In this document: one piece after another, positions 17,477-25,542 of the stretch
Layout: each line of letters opens with the position of its first letter
How positions within the stretch are numbered: position 1 is the stretch's first letter
Source of the DNA: Betaproteobacteria bacterium
Lineage (GTDB): Bacteria > Pseudomonadota > Gammaproteobacteria > Burkholderiales > Usitatibacteraceae
DNA: 64,000 bases
Direction of reading: 5' to 3'
Assembly: GCA_016708825.1 (NCBI GenBank)
Contig: JADJEZ010000003.1
Coordinates: 293,944-357,943 of the forward strand
Notes under the pieces: model-generated
What the model saw: the letters and a program-made list of their open reading frames with translations, nothing else
Told to the model about the DNA's origin: nothing
Database searches by the model: none
Made by a program: the position numbers and the translations under genes

Positions 17477-17929
17477 CTAGCGCGGCGCGTTGCGCGAGGC
17501 GCCCGCGCGGCGGGCGGCCTGTTCGTCGCTGGCGTTCTGGTCGCGGCGATCGCCGGCGACGCGGGCCTCCTCCACGCGCCGCTCGACCAGGCGCTCGAAG
17601 GTGCGCACGCGCTGGCGCGCGGCCGACCAGGCGTCGCGCCGGGCCTGGCTCGCCTGCTTGCGCCCGGCGATGTCGGCGCGCTGGGCCTGCATCGCGACGT
17701 CGAGCTGGCCCATGAAGATGCGGTAGTTGCGCCAGGCTTCGGCGGTGAGTCCCAGGGAGCTCTTCTCGCGAAGCCGCATTTCGTAGTCGTGGCGGTAGCG
17801 CTCGAGAAGCTCGAGGCGCTCCTCGGAGGCTCTCGCCTGCGCGAGGTCCTCGGCCAGGCGCCGGGCCTCGCCGTCGCATTGGCGGCGCGCGGCGTCGAGG
17901 AGGATATCGAGAGGGGTGTTGAAGGGCAT
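17477..17929 (-). CDS. fliJ: Flagellar export chaperone FliJ
   Basis: A 150-residue, almost wholly coiled-coil protein (SEERLELLERYRHDYEMRL, AWRNYRIFMGQLDVAMQAQ). FliJ forms the stalk that inserts into the FliI hexamer and escorts unloaded chaperones. Start ATG 17929 lies 11 bases downstream of the fliI stop. Confidence 0.93.
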   Translation of the reverse strand: MPFNTPLDILLDAARRQCDGEARRLAEDLAQARASEERLELLERYRHDYEMRLREKSSLGLTAEAWRNYRIFMGQLDVAMQAQRADIAGRKQASQARRDAWSAARQRVRTFERLVERRVEEARVAGDRRDQNASDEQAARRAGASRNAPR

Positions 17930-17940
17930 GGTCGCGTCTC

Positions 17941-19345
17941 TCAGGTTTCGGCCGTCGCACCGATCGCATCGGCGAGCGCGGCCAGGGATTCGTCGAAGGA
18001 GGCGCGTTCGCGCGCCTCCTGGGCCAGGAAGGCCTGCATCGCGTCGTGGCGGCGCACCGCCTCGTCGAGCACGGGATCTCCCCCGGGCTGGTAGGCGCCG
18101 ACGCCGATGAGATCGGCGGCCCGCTGGTAGCGCGCCGACAGGCCGCGGAAGACGCGCGCCGCCGCGAGCGTTTCCGGCGTGGCGATGGCGCTCATGACGC
18201 GGCTCACGCTCGCCTCGATGTCGATCGCCGGGTAGTGGCCCTGGTCGGAGAGGCGGCGCGCGAGGACGATGTGGCCGTCGAGGATCGCGCGCGCGCTGTC
18301 GGCGATGGGGTCCTGCAGGTCGTCGCCCTCGACGAGCACGGTGTAGAACGCGGTGACCGATCCGCGGCCGTCCTCGGCGTTGCCCGCGCGTTCGACCAGC
18401 TGCGGCAGCTTCGCGAAGGCCGAAGGCGGGTAGCCCTTGGTCGCCGGGGGGCTCGCCGATGGCGAGCGCGATTTCGCGCTGTGCCATGGCATAACGCGTG
18501 AGCGAATCCATGATCAGCAGGACGTGCCGGCCTTCGTCGCGGAAATGCTCCGCGAGGGCGGCGGCGTAGGCCGCGCCCTGCAGGCGCAAGAGCGGCGAGG
18601 TGTCGGCGGGCGCGGCCACCACGACCGCGCGCGCGAGCCCCTCGGGGCCGAGGATGTCGTCGACGAATTCCTTCACCTCGCGGCCGCGCTCGCCGATCAG
18701 GCCCACGACGATCACGTCGGCCTTGGAATAGCGGGCCATCATGCCCAGGAGCACGCTCTTGCCCACGCCGCTGCCGGCGAAGAGTCCCATGCGTTGCCCG
18801 CGGCCGACGGTGAGGAGGGCGTTGATCGCGCGCACGCCCACGTCGAGCGGCGCGCGGATCGGCGAGCGGTCGATGGGGTTGATCGGGCGGGCGGCGAGCG
18901 CGCAGGTGACGCCGCCCTCGATCGGGCCGCCGCGGTCCAGGGGGCGGCCGGTGGCGTCGAGCACGCGGCCGAGCACCGCCGGGCCGGCGGGCAGGCGCTT
19001 GCCGCGTTCGCCTTCGCCCGCGCGGGGAGGTGCTGCGCGCGGGGACGGGAAAGGCGGCAGGGCCTCCAGGGGGCGCACGATCGCGCCCGGCATCAGCCCG
19101 TGCACGTCGCCCGTGGGCATGAGGAAGAGGCGCTCGGCGGCGAAGCCGACCACTTCGGCTTCGATGGGCGCGCCTTCGGGCGGCTCGACGAGGCAACCCG
19201 CGCCCAGGGGAAGCTTGAGGCCCACCGCCTCGAGGACGAGTCCGGCGGCCCGCGTGAGCCGCCCGCTCGTCTCGAACGGGCGCACCGCGACCGCCTGCGC
19301 GCGACAGTCCGCGTACCAGCGTGGCCAGTCGGCGCTATTCGTCAT
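17941..19345 (-). CDS. fliI: Flagellum-specific ATPase FliI, one frameshift
   Basis: An F1-beta-like ATPase energising flagellar export. Visible motifs are Walker A GLFAGSGVGKSVL, Walker B region HVLLIMDSLTRYAMAQREIA, and the substrate-gate segment ATKGYPPSAFAKLPQLVERAG. The frame shifts near 18448: the sequence has six C where five restore IGEPPATKGYPPS. An unusual Pro/Arg-rich linker (PFPSPRAAPPRAGEGERGKR) sits between the N-terminal barrel and the nucleotide-binding domain, where most FliI proteins are shorter. Start ATG 19345 overlaps the fliH end by 11 bases. Confidence 0.93.
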
Positions 19346-19931
19346 TCCACCCGCTTTCGCGGCCCAGCGAAGCGGCGAGGCGCTTCCAGCGCGTGGCCAG
19401 CGTCGCGTCCACGTCGCCGCACTCCGTCTCGATGCGGCAGCTGTCCGGCTCGATCCGGTGGTCCTCCACGACGGCCCAGTTGCCGCGCTCGAGCAGGTCG
19501 CCCATCTGGGCGCGGATGAGCGGGACGTCGGCGGGGTGCAGCACGATCTGCGGGCGCCGCAGGCCTTCCGGCAGCGCCGAGAGGGCTTCCCGGGCCACAC
19601 CCACCAGGGCCTCGCGCCGCGCGTTGGCTTCCCCGCGCAGCATCTGGCGGGCGATCTCGAGCGCCAGGTCGGCGAGATGCCCGGCGTGGAAATCCTCGAA
19701 GCCGGCGAGGCTCTGCTCCAGCGCGTTAGCCAGGGCGCAGAAGCGCTGGACCTCGGCCCGCCCTTCGGCGTAGCCCGCGCGAAAGCCCGCCTGCCGGCCC
19801 TCGGCCTCGGCCAGTTCCCGCGAGGCTTCCGCGGCCTTCGGGGAAGCCTTGCCGGCCGCGGCACCGAGCGTGCCCATCTCGAATCGCGACCAGTCGGCCA
19901 GGCGTTCCTTGGGGATGAGTCGGGAGCTCAT
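19335..19931 (-). CDS. fliH: Flagellar export regulator FliH
   Basis: A 198-residue protein with a GxxxG-rich helix (GRQAGFRAGYAEGRAEVQ) and a V-ATPase subunit E-like C-terminal domain (ALEIARQMLRGE, IVLHPADVPLIR, DSCRIETECGDVDATLATRW). FliH binds FliI and holds it at the export gate. It opens SSRLIPKERLADWSRFEM, with Trp and Phe/Leu residues of the kind FliH uses to contact FliN. Start 14 bases from the fliG stop; overlaps fliI. Confidence 0.94.
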   Translation of the reverse strand: MSSRLIPKERLADWSRFEMGTLGAAAGKASPKAAEASRELAEAEGRQAGFRAGYAEGRAEVQRFCALANALEQSLAGFEDFHAGHLADLALEIARQMLRGEANARREALVGVAREALSALPEGLRRPQIVLHPADVPLIRAQMGDLLERGNWAVVEDHRIEPDSCRIETECGDVDATLATRWKRLAASLGRESGWNDE

Positions 19932-19944
19932 GGGTTTCCGGGGT

Positions 19945-20940
19945 TCACACGAATTGGTCGTCGCCGCCGCCGCCGAGGGCTATCTGTCCTTCTTCGGACA
20001 GGCGACGCACGATCTTGAGGATTTCCTTCTGCTCGGACTCGACTTCCGAGACCCGCACCGGGCCCTTGGACTCCAGGTCGTCCCTCAGCATCTCGCCGGC
20101 CCGCTGGGACATGTTCTTGAAGACCTTCTCGCGCATCGCCTCGTTGGCGCCCTTCAGGGCCACCACCAGGGACTCGGACTGGACCTCGCGCAGCACGAGC
20201 TGGATCGCCTTGTCGTCGAGTTCCAGGATGTTCTCGAAGACGAACATCTCGTCCTGGATGCTCTGGGCGAGCTCCTCGTCGAACTCGCGCACGCCCTCGA
20301 TGATGGCGGTCTCGTTCGCCGCGCCCATGAAGTTGAGCATCTCGGCGGCGGCCCGCACCCCGCCGAGGGCCGAGCGCTTGAGCTTGTCGCTGCCGGTGAG
20401 GACGCGGGCGAGGGATTCGTTCAGCTCCGCGAGTGCCGCGGGCTGGATGCCGTCCAGGGTGGCCACCCGCAGCACCACTTCCTTGCGCATCCGCTCGGGG
20501 AGCAGCGCGAGGATCGCCGCGGCGTGGTCGCGCTCGAGGTGCACCAGGATCGAGGCGACGATCTGCGGGTGCTCGTGCTTCACCAGCTCGGCCACCGCGG
20601 GAGCCTCGATCCACTTGAGGGATTCGATCCCGGAAACGTCGCCGCCCTGCAGGATGCGGTCGAGGATGTAGGTCGCCTTCTCGCCGCCCAGCGCCTTCGT
20701 GAGCACGGAGCGGATGTACTCGTCGGAGTTGTTGCCGATGGAGGTCTGCTCGACGGCCTCGGCGTGGAACTTCTCGAGCACCCCGTTCACGCGGTCGCGG
20801 GACACGCCCTTCAGCTTGGCCATAGCCTGGCCGAGCCGCTGCACCTCCTTGGGCAGGAGGTGCTTGAAGACCTCGCTCGCCTCCTCCTCGCCCAGGGACA
20901 GGAGCAGGATCGCGCCGTCGTCCAGGCTGCCGTCACTCAT
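19945..20940 (-). CDS. fliG: Flagellar motor switch protein FliG
   Basis: A 331-residue, full-length FliG. The N-domain binds FliF (GAILLLSLGEEEASEVFKHL), the middle domain has the EHPQ motif (VKHEHPQIVASILVHL), and the C-domain carries the charged torque helix (LDDKAIQLVLREVQSESL). It is the rotor part that meets the MotA stator. The start overlaps the fliF stop by eight bases. No disruption is seen. Confidence 0.97.
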   Translation of the reverse strand: MSDGSLDDGAILLLSLGEEEASEVFKHLLPKEVQRLGQAMAKLKGVSRDRVNGVLEKFHAEAVEQTSIGNNSDEYIRSVLTKALGGEKATYILDRILQGGDVSGIESLKWIEAPAVAELVKHEHPQIVASILVHLERDHAAAILALLPERMRKEVVLRVATLDGIQPAALAELNESLARVLTGSDKLKRSALGGVRAAAEMLNFMGAANETAIIEGVREFDEELAQSIQDEMFVFENILELDDKAIQLVLREVQSESLVVALKGANEAMREKVFKNMSQRAGEMLRDDLESKGPVRVSEVESEQKEILKIVRRLSEEGQIALGGGGDDQFV

Positions 20941-22501
20941 TGGTCGCGACCCAGGTCTTCACGACGTTCGCCACCCGCTTGGGATCCTGGCGGGCGATGG
21001 CGCGCACCGCCTGCACGGGGTCTTCGCCGGGCGCGAGCGCGCGGCTCTCGCCTTCGATCAGGTCGAGGGGCGCGGCGGGGGCGGCGCCGGCCGCGGAGAG
21101 GTTGCGCAGGATCGGGCGCAGCACGCCCAGGAGCAGGTAGAGCACCAGCAGGCCCACGCCGGCGTTCTTCGCGACCTCCTTGGCGGTGGCGATGTGGGCG
21201 GGGTCCTTCCAGAGAGGGGTTTCCTCGGCCGGCGCCACGGCCTCGACGGCGAAGGGGGCGTTGGCGATGTTGATCGTGTCCCCGCGCGTCGTGTTGAGCC
21301 CGATCGCCTCCTTCACCAGGGACTGGATCTGGGTCATTTCGTCGGCGGTGAGCGCGGCGGTGGTCACCTTGCCGTCGGCGTCGGTGGAGCGGCGGTGGTT
21401 CACCACCACGGCGGCGGACAGGCGCCGCACCGCGCCCACGGGCTGGCGCACGCGCTTCACGGTGCGGTCCACCTCGTACTGCGTGTTCGTCTCGCGCCGC
21501 TGGGAGCCGGACGAGGAGGTCGCCGCGGCCACGGGCGGGGCGGCCGGCTGGTTGGACGCCGCGCCGGGAACGCCGAGGGCCGCGCCGCGGCCGCCGTCGG
21601 AGTTCTCCGAGACCGATTGCGTGCGCAGCGCCGCCTCCTGGCCGCTTGCGTTGGGACGGAAGGTCTCGGCCGTGGACTCCTGCACGCTGAAGTCGACGTC
21701 GGCGGTCACCTGCGCGCGCACGTTGGCGCGACCGACGACGGGTTCGAGGATCTCCTCGATGCGCCGCGCGAAGGCGGTCTCGATCTGGTTCACGTAGGCG
21801 AGCTGGCCCGCGTCGAGCGCGGCGGTTCCGTCCGGGGTCGCGCTCGAGGAGAGCAGCGCGCCGTTCTGGTCCACCACGCTCACGCCTTTCGGCGTGAGCT
21901 CGGGAACGCTGCTCGCCACGAGGTGGACGATGCCGGCGACCTGCGCGCGCTCGAGGGAGCGCCCGGGGTGGAGGTTCACGAGGACCGAGGCGGTCGGCTT
22001 CTGGGATTCGCGCAGGAAGGAGGTGGCGCGCGGGATGGCGAGGTGCACGCGCGCGCCCGCCACGGCGGCGAGCGCCTGCACGGAGCGCGAGAGCTCGCCT
22101 TCGAGCGCTCTCTGGTAGGCGACCTGCTCCTGGAACTGGGTGACGCCGAGCTTCTGGCCGTCGAGGATCTCGAAGCCGACGATGCTGCCCTTGGGCAGGC
22201 CCTGGGAGGCGAGCTTCAGGCGCGAGTCATGGACCTGGTCGGCGGGAACGAGAATGGCGCCGCCGCCCTCGGCGACCTTGTACGGCACGCTCATCTGCGA
22301 CAGCGCATTCACCACGGCGCCGCCGTCGCGGTCGGAGAGGTTGGAATAGAGCACCCGCCAGTCCGGCGTCTGGCTCCACAGCCACCACGCGGCCACCAGG
22401 CTCGCCGCGGCGGCCACCGCCACCAGGAAGCCCAGTTTCTGCACGGGCGGCAGCCGGCCGAAGCCGTTCAAGGTGGTGAGGACGGTCGGATGTGCAGCCA
22501 T
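20933..22501 (-). CDS. fliF: Flagellar MS-ring protein FliF
   Basis: A 522-residue protein with two membrane helices, at about residues 26-46 (LGFLVAVAAAASLVAAWWLW) and 430-450 (GVGLLVLYLLLGVL). Ring-building motifs include the RBM block SNLSDRDGGAVVNALSQM, and the C-terminal tail binding FliG ends RVANVVKTWVATNE. It is the first gene of the fliFGHIJKLMNOPQR transcript and diverges from fliE over a 166-base gap. Confidence 0.97.
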   Translation of the reverse strand: MAAHPTVLTTLNGFGRLPPVQKLGFLVAVAAAASLVAAWWLWSQTPDWRVLYSNLSDRDGGAVVNALSQMSVPYKVAEGGGAILVPADQVHDSRLKLASQGLPKGSIVGFEILDGQKLGVTQFQEQVAYQRALEGELSRSVQALAAVAGARVHLAIPRATSFLRESQKPTASVLVNLHPGRSLERAQVAGIVHLVASSVPELTPKGVSVVDQNGALLSSSATPDGTAALDAGQLAYVNQIETAFARRIEEILEPVVGRANVRAQVTADVDFSVQESTAETFRPNASGQEAALRTQSVSENSDGGRGAALGVPGAASNQPAAPPVAAATSSSGSQRRETNTQYEVDRTVKRVRQPVGAVRRLSAAVVVNHRRSTDADGKVTTAALTADEMTQIQSLVKEAIGLNTTRGDTINIANAPFAVEAVAPAEETPLWKDPAHIATAKEVAKNAGVGLLVLYLLLGVLRPILRNLSAAGAAPAAPLDLIEGESRALAPGEDPVQAVRAIARQDPKRVANVVKTWVATNE

Positions 22502-22570
22502 GGGGATCGGGGGCGCTCGCCAATGCGGACAGGATGGCGGCCATTATCGAAAGGCGGCCCGGCGGTCCGT

Positions 22571-22608
22571 CGCGGGAAAAGGGGGAGGTTTCGGCGCCCT
22601 TTTCGCGG
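22571..22608. promoter_or_regulatory. Inverted repeat between divergent fliF and fliE
   Basis: CGCGGGAAAAGGG (22571-22583) and CCCTTTTCGCG (22598-22608) form an imperfect dyad in the middle of the 166-base divergent region. It could be a regulator site serving both operons or just a structure in one leader. I see no convincing sigma-54 (TGGC-N8-TGC) or sigma-28 element in this gap, although a CGATAA-like stretch lies at about 22542-22549 on the fliF side. Confidence 0.4.
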
Positions 22609-22667
22609 GCTGGGCCCCGTCGCGCGCGCGCTAGTCTCTCCGGCATGGTCGCCCCGAAGGACTTGCC

Positions 22668-22973
22668 ATGACTGCCATCAGCCCCCTCGACGCCGTTTCG
22701 TTCGCCGCCCCCGCCCTCACGGGTGCGGCTCCCGCCGCCCCGGCCGGAGGCGCCGATTTCCTCAAGGCGCTGGGCGAGGCGCTGGAGCGCGCCGACGCGG
22801 CCCAGGGAAACGCCGAACGGCTCTCGCAGGCCTACCAGGCCAATGCCGAGGGAGTGAGCCTCGAGTCGACGATGGTCGCGCTCCAGGAAGCCAACCTGTC
22901 GCTGCAGTTCGCCGTGCAGGTGCGCAACCGCCTCGTGAGCGCCTATCACGACATCATGAACATGCCGGTGTAG
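22668..22973 (+). CDS. fliE: Flagellar hook-basal body protein FliE
   Basis: A 101-residue protein with the standard FliE C-terminal half: DFLKALGEALERADAAQGNA, EGVSLESTMVALQEANLSLQ and VRNRLVSAYHDIMNMPV. It links the MS ring to the proximal rod and is an early export substrate. Shine-Dalgarno GAAGGA lies about 6 bases before the ATG. It stands alone on the plus strand, converging with ycgR after 16 bases. Confidence 0.96.
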   Translation: MTAISPLDAVSFAAPALTGAAPAAPAGGADFLKALGEALERADAAQGNAERLSQAYQANAEGVSLESTMVALQEANLSLQFAVQVRNRLVSAYHDIMNMPV

Positions 22974-22989
22974 CCGGCGATCCGCGCGG

Positions 22990-23739
22990 TCACCTCGTGC
23001 CGAGGCGGCTGAGCTCGACCTGCAGGATGTAGCGCTGGATCTGCCCGCCGACGTGGCCGGGCAGGAGCAGGAACTGGCAGCCCAGGCGCTTCAGGCGGTG
23101 CTTCGCGTTCTCCGCGAGCACCTCGGCGTTGCGCACCTCGAGTTCGGCGTGGAAGTGGCCGTGGTCGGGCAGCGAGATCTTGCAGTCCTCGACCAGGCCG
23201 CCGGGCTCGCGGTCGAAGTCCGCGGGGTTGACGAGCAGCGCGAGGCCACCCACCGACAGGTCGAGCACCTTCAGGTCGAGGAGCCTGCCGGGTTGCGCCG
23301 GATGGGCCACGCGGCAGACCACGGGTCGCGCGAGCGGGACCTTCACGCGGTAATAGTTGCGCCGCTGCAGCCGCAGGAGCGAGTCGGGCATGCGGATGCG
23401 GAAGGCGGGCGCGCCCTCGAAGCTCGTCTGCTGCGCCCCGGCCGTCGAGAACTGGATCTTGATGTGGTCGAGGAAGGTCACCGCCGTCAGGCGCGGCGCG
23501 GCGAGGAGCCGCGCGTTCACCACCGGGTCGGCGCCGCAGTCGATCACCATCTCCTCGAAATCGGGATTCACCGCGAGGAGCGAGGTCACGATGAAGTCCG
23601 CGCCGCCGCTGAAGTGGATGGTGAGGAGCGCGTGCTTGGCGGCGATGTCGCGCAGGATCGGGATGATCTCCAGCCGCGAGTGGATGATGCAGTTGTCCAG
23701 CTCGGTTTCGGCGGAGATGGGAAAGGCGGCGTCGTTCAT
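22990..23739 (-). CDS. ycgR: YcgR-like flagellar brake protein (PilZ)
   Basis: A 249-residue protein with an N-terminal YcgR domain (1-115) and a C-terminal PilZ domain carrying both c-di-GMP ligand motifs: RRNYYRVKVP (RxxxR) and DLSVGGLAL (D/NxSxxG). When bound to c-di-GMP, YcgR proteins brake or bias the flagellar motor. The ATG overlaps the stop of the FlhB-like gene (ATGA), so it is the last gene of the fliC-to-ycgR unit. It provides the direct link between the GGDEF/EAL genes at 1-12 kb and motility. Confidence 0.93.
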   Translation of the reverse strand: MNDAAFPISAETELDNCIIHSRLEIIPILRDIAAKHALLTIHFSGGADFIVTSLLAVNPDFEEMVIDCGADPVVNARLLAAPRLTAVTFLDHIKIQFSTAGAQQTSFEGAPAFRIRMPDSLLRLQRRNYYRVKVPLARPVVCRVAHPAQPGRLLDLKVLDLSVGGLALLVNPADFDREPGGLVEDCKISLPDHGHFHAELEVRNAEVLAENAKHRLKRLGCQFLLLPGHVGGQIQRYILQVELSRLGTR

Positions 23740-24038
23740 CGCGCTCCTCTCGGGGCGGGCAGGTGGAGCTTCAGGCGGTCGAGCCTCGCCAGGTGCGCGA
23801 GCACCTCGGCCACCGCGACGTAGAGGGCGGGCGGGATCGCGCGGCCCGGCTCGATCCCGAGGAGCGCGGGGGCGAGCCCCGGGGCCTCGTGCACGGGCAC
23901 GCCGGCCTTGCGGGCCGCCGCGATGATCGCCTCGGCGAGCCAGCCTTCCCCGGAGGCGACCACGCGCGGCGCCGGATCGCCCTCGCCGTAGGCGAGGGCC
24001 ACGGCGGCGGCTCGCGGGGCGGGGCGGGGATCAGCCAT
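23736..24038 (-). CDS. Orphan FlhB C-terminal domain protein (FhlB type)
   Basis: A 100-residue protein matching only the cytoplasmic export-switch domain of FlhB: AVALAYGEGDPAPRVVASGE, AAARKAGVPVHEAPGLAPAL and IPPALYVAVAEVLAHLARL. The membrane part is absent, and it begins just after where the NPTH self-cleavage motif would be. Such short FlhB paralogues are thought to replace the cleaved FlhB C-terminus in substrate switching. It overlaps the FliK-like gene upstream by eight bases and ycgR downstream by four; pairing with a FliK-like gene supports a role in the switch. Confidence 0.88.
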   Translation of the reverse strand: MADPRPAPRAAAVALAYGEGDPAPRVVASGEGWLAEAIIAAARKAGVPVHEAPGLAPALLGIEPGRAIPPALYVAVAEVLAHLARLDRLKLHLPAPRGAR

Positions 24039-24768
24039 GCGTCACCTCGTGGCGCGCGAGCACCAGGCCGCGGGCGCCAAGCGCCTGCGCGAGTTCGGCC
24101 GCACCACTCCGGAGCACGGGGCCCGATTCGTCCGCGGCAGCGAGGCTCACGCGGACCGCGCCGGAGTCCAGGCGCACGTCGATCGCGATGCTCCCGAGGG
24201 CGGGCAGTTCCGCCGTGAGGCGCGCGCGCAGGACCGGCTCCGGTTCGCCGGGTTCTTGCTTCCCGTGCGCCTCGTCCTCCGGCGGCGCGACGGCTTCGAA
24301 ATGCACCGTGGCGATGGCCGCGGGAAGCCAGGCGGGTATGGGGGCTGCCACCGGTGCGGTTGCAGGCGCGGGGGCGGCCGCACTCGCCGGGGAACCGGGC
24401 GCCGGCGCGGGTTCGGTGGCTGCGGTCGTCCGGACGGATTCGGCAGCGCTCGCGGCCGATGCGGCGCGCGCGGCGGTCGTTCCGGCCTGGTCGAGGGCCG
24501 CGAGGAGGCGCGCGCGGGGCGAAACGTCCACGGCATCGGTGTCGGCCGCGTCCGGCGACGCCGGCGCGCCGGCTTGCGCAGCCGGTCGCGCAAGCGCGGG
24601 CGCGGGCAGGTCGCGGGGCGCCTGTCCGGGCCCATCGACGTCGACCGCCAGCGGAAACACGGCCGACGCGGCCGAGGAGGCCGCGACCACGGGCACGCGC
24701 TCGGCCGCCTCGCGCAACCGGGCGACCGCGAGGACCAGGCGCAGGTCGGCCGGTCCCGGCACGTTCAT
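24031..24768 (-). CDS. FliK-like hook-length control family protein
   Basis: A 245-residue protein, Ala/Pro-rich in its first 150 residues, with a C-terminal part resembling the Flg_hook domain: LRARLTAELPALGSIAIDVR, DSGAVRVSLAAADESGPVLR and ALGARGLVLARHEV. Conservation is weaker than in the fliK at 16397-17458. The ATG overlaps the fliT stop (ATGA) and its end overlaps the FlhB-like gene. It may work with that orphan FlhB domain in a second specificity-switch module. The exact role is inferred from context. Confidence 0.75.
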   Translation of the reverse strand: MNVPGPADLRLVLAVARLREAAERVPVVAASSAASAVFPLAVDVDGPGQAPRDLPAPALARPAAQAGAPASPDAADTDAVDVSPRARLLAALDQAGTTAARAASAASAAESVRTTAATEPAPAPGSPASAAAPAPATAPVAAPIPAWLPAAIATVHFEAVAPPEDEAHGKQEPGEPEPVLRARLTAELPALGSIAIDVRLDSGAVRVSLAAADESGPVLRSGAAELAQALGARGLVLARHEVTHG

Positions 24769-25115
24769 GGAGTGGCGCCGCCCGCGCCGCTGCCCTCGCC
24801 GTAGGCCCGCGCGAGGCGCGCCTCGTCGTGGGCGGGGGAGAGGAGCTTCGACAGCCGTGCGAGTTCCGGATTCGCGATGTCGCGGATCAGCCGGTCGTTC
24901 GCGAGCATCTTGCGGATGAGGATCGCCTTCTTCGAGCGCTGGGCATCGTCCAGCGGCGGCGGCTCGCGCACGCTGCGCAGGCGCTCGACCAGCGCCGCGC
25001 AGGCTTCCTCGGCGACGGCGAGTTCGTCCCAGTCGCCCTCGCGGGCGGCGTCGAGCATGCGGTCCGTTGCGCGTGCAGCGGACTCGCACAGGGCGAGGTG
25101 GGTGCGGGCGTCCAT
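24765..25115 (-). CDS. fliT: FliT-like flagellar chaperone
   Basis: A 116-residue helical protein (AREGDWDELAVAEEACAALV, KKAILIRKMLANDRLIRDIA) with the size, composition and position of FliT, the chaperone of the filament cap FliD. The start is fused to the fliS stop as TGATG. FliT proteins share little sequence, so gene order (fliC-fliD-fliS-fliT) carries most of the weight. Confidence 0.82.
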   Translation of the reverse strand: MDARTHLALCESAARATDRMLDAAREGDWDELAVAEEACAALVERLRSVREPPPLDDAQRSKKAILIRKMLANDRLIRDIANPELARLSKLLSPAHDEARLARAYGEGSGAGGATP

Positions 25116-25539
25116 CACGCCGCGCCTCCCGGCCGGCGGTTCTCCGGAATGGCGGTCCAGGCCGCGCGCAGTTCCGAGAGCAGGCGCAGGGCCTCGTCGA
25201 ACCCGCCGCGGTCGTTGCCCGCGCTCGCGAGGAGCAGGCGCCGGGCGATGTAGTCGTAGAGATCGGTGAGCGTGGCGGCGAGTGCGCCGCCGGCGCTGCG
25301 GTCCAGGCTCGCGTTGAGCCCTGCTCGACGATGAGCACGGCCTGGGAGACGGCGCGCCCCTTCTCGACGACCTTGCCCGCATCCAGGTGCATGCGCGCGC
25401 GCGAGATCGCCTCGATCGCCCCGTCGAAGAGCATGAGCACGAGGCCGTGCGGGTCCGCGGTATCGACTCCCGTGGTGACGCCGACGAGGCCGTAGGCCCT
25501 GGCGGCGCGTTGCTGGGCGACGTTCATTCCGGTTTCCAT
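25115..25539 (-). CDS. fliS: Flagellin chaperone FliS, one frameshift
   Basis: The N-terminal half reads ADPHGLVLMLFDGAIEAISR and VVEKGRAVSQAVLIVEQG; the C-terminal half, in another frame, reads ALAATLTDLYDYIARRLLLA. One added base near 25320 (CAGGGC-TCAACG to CAGGGCCTCAACG) joins them into a normal FliS of about 140 residues with the conserved LIVEQGLNASLDR. FliS caps the flagellin C-terminus before export. Two in-frame ATGs (25539, 25527) are possible starts. Confidence 0.9.
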
Positions 25540-25542
25540 GTG

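Noticed and set aside
14211..17969. Apparent 1,252-residue fusion across fliJ-fliO
   Set aside because: Run-through of an open frame over fliK and fliL sequence in the wrong frame, then through fliM and fliO in frame; individual genes and stops are well defined.
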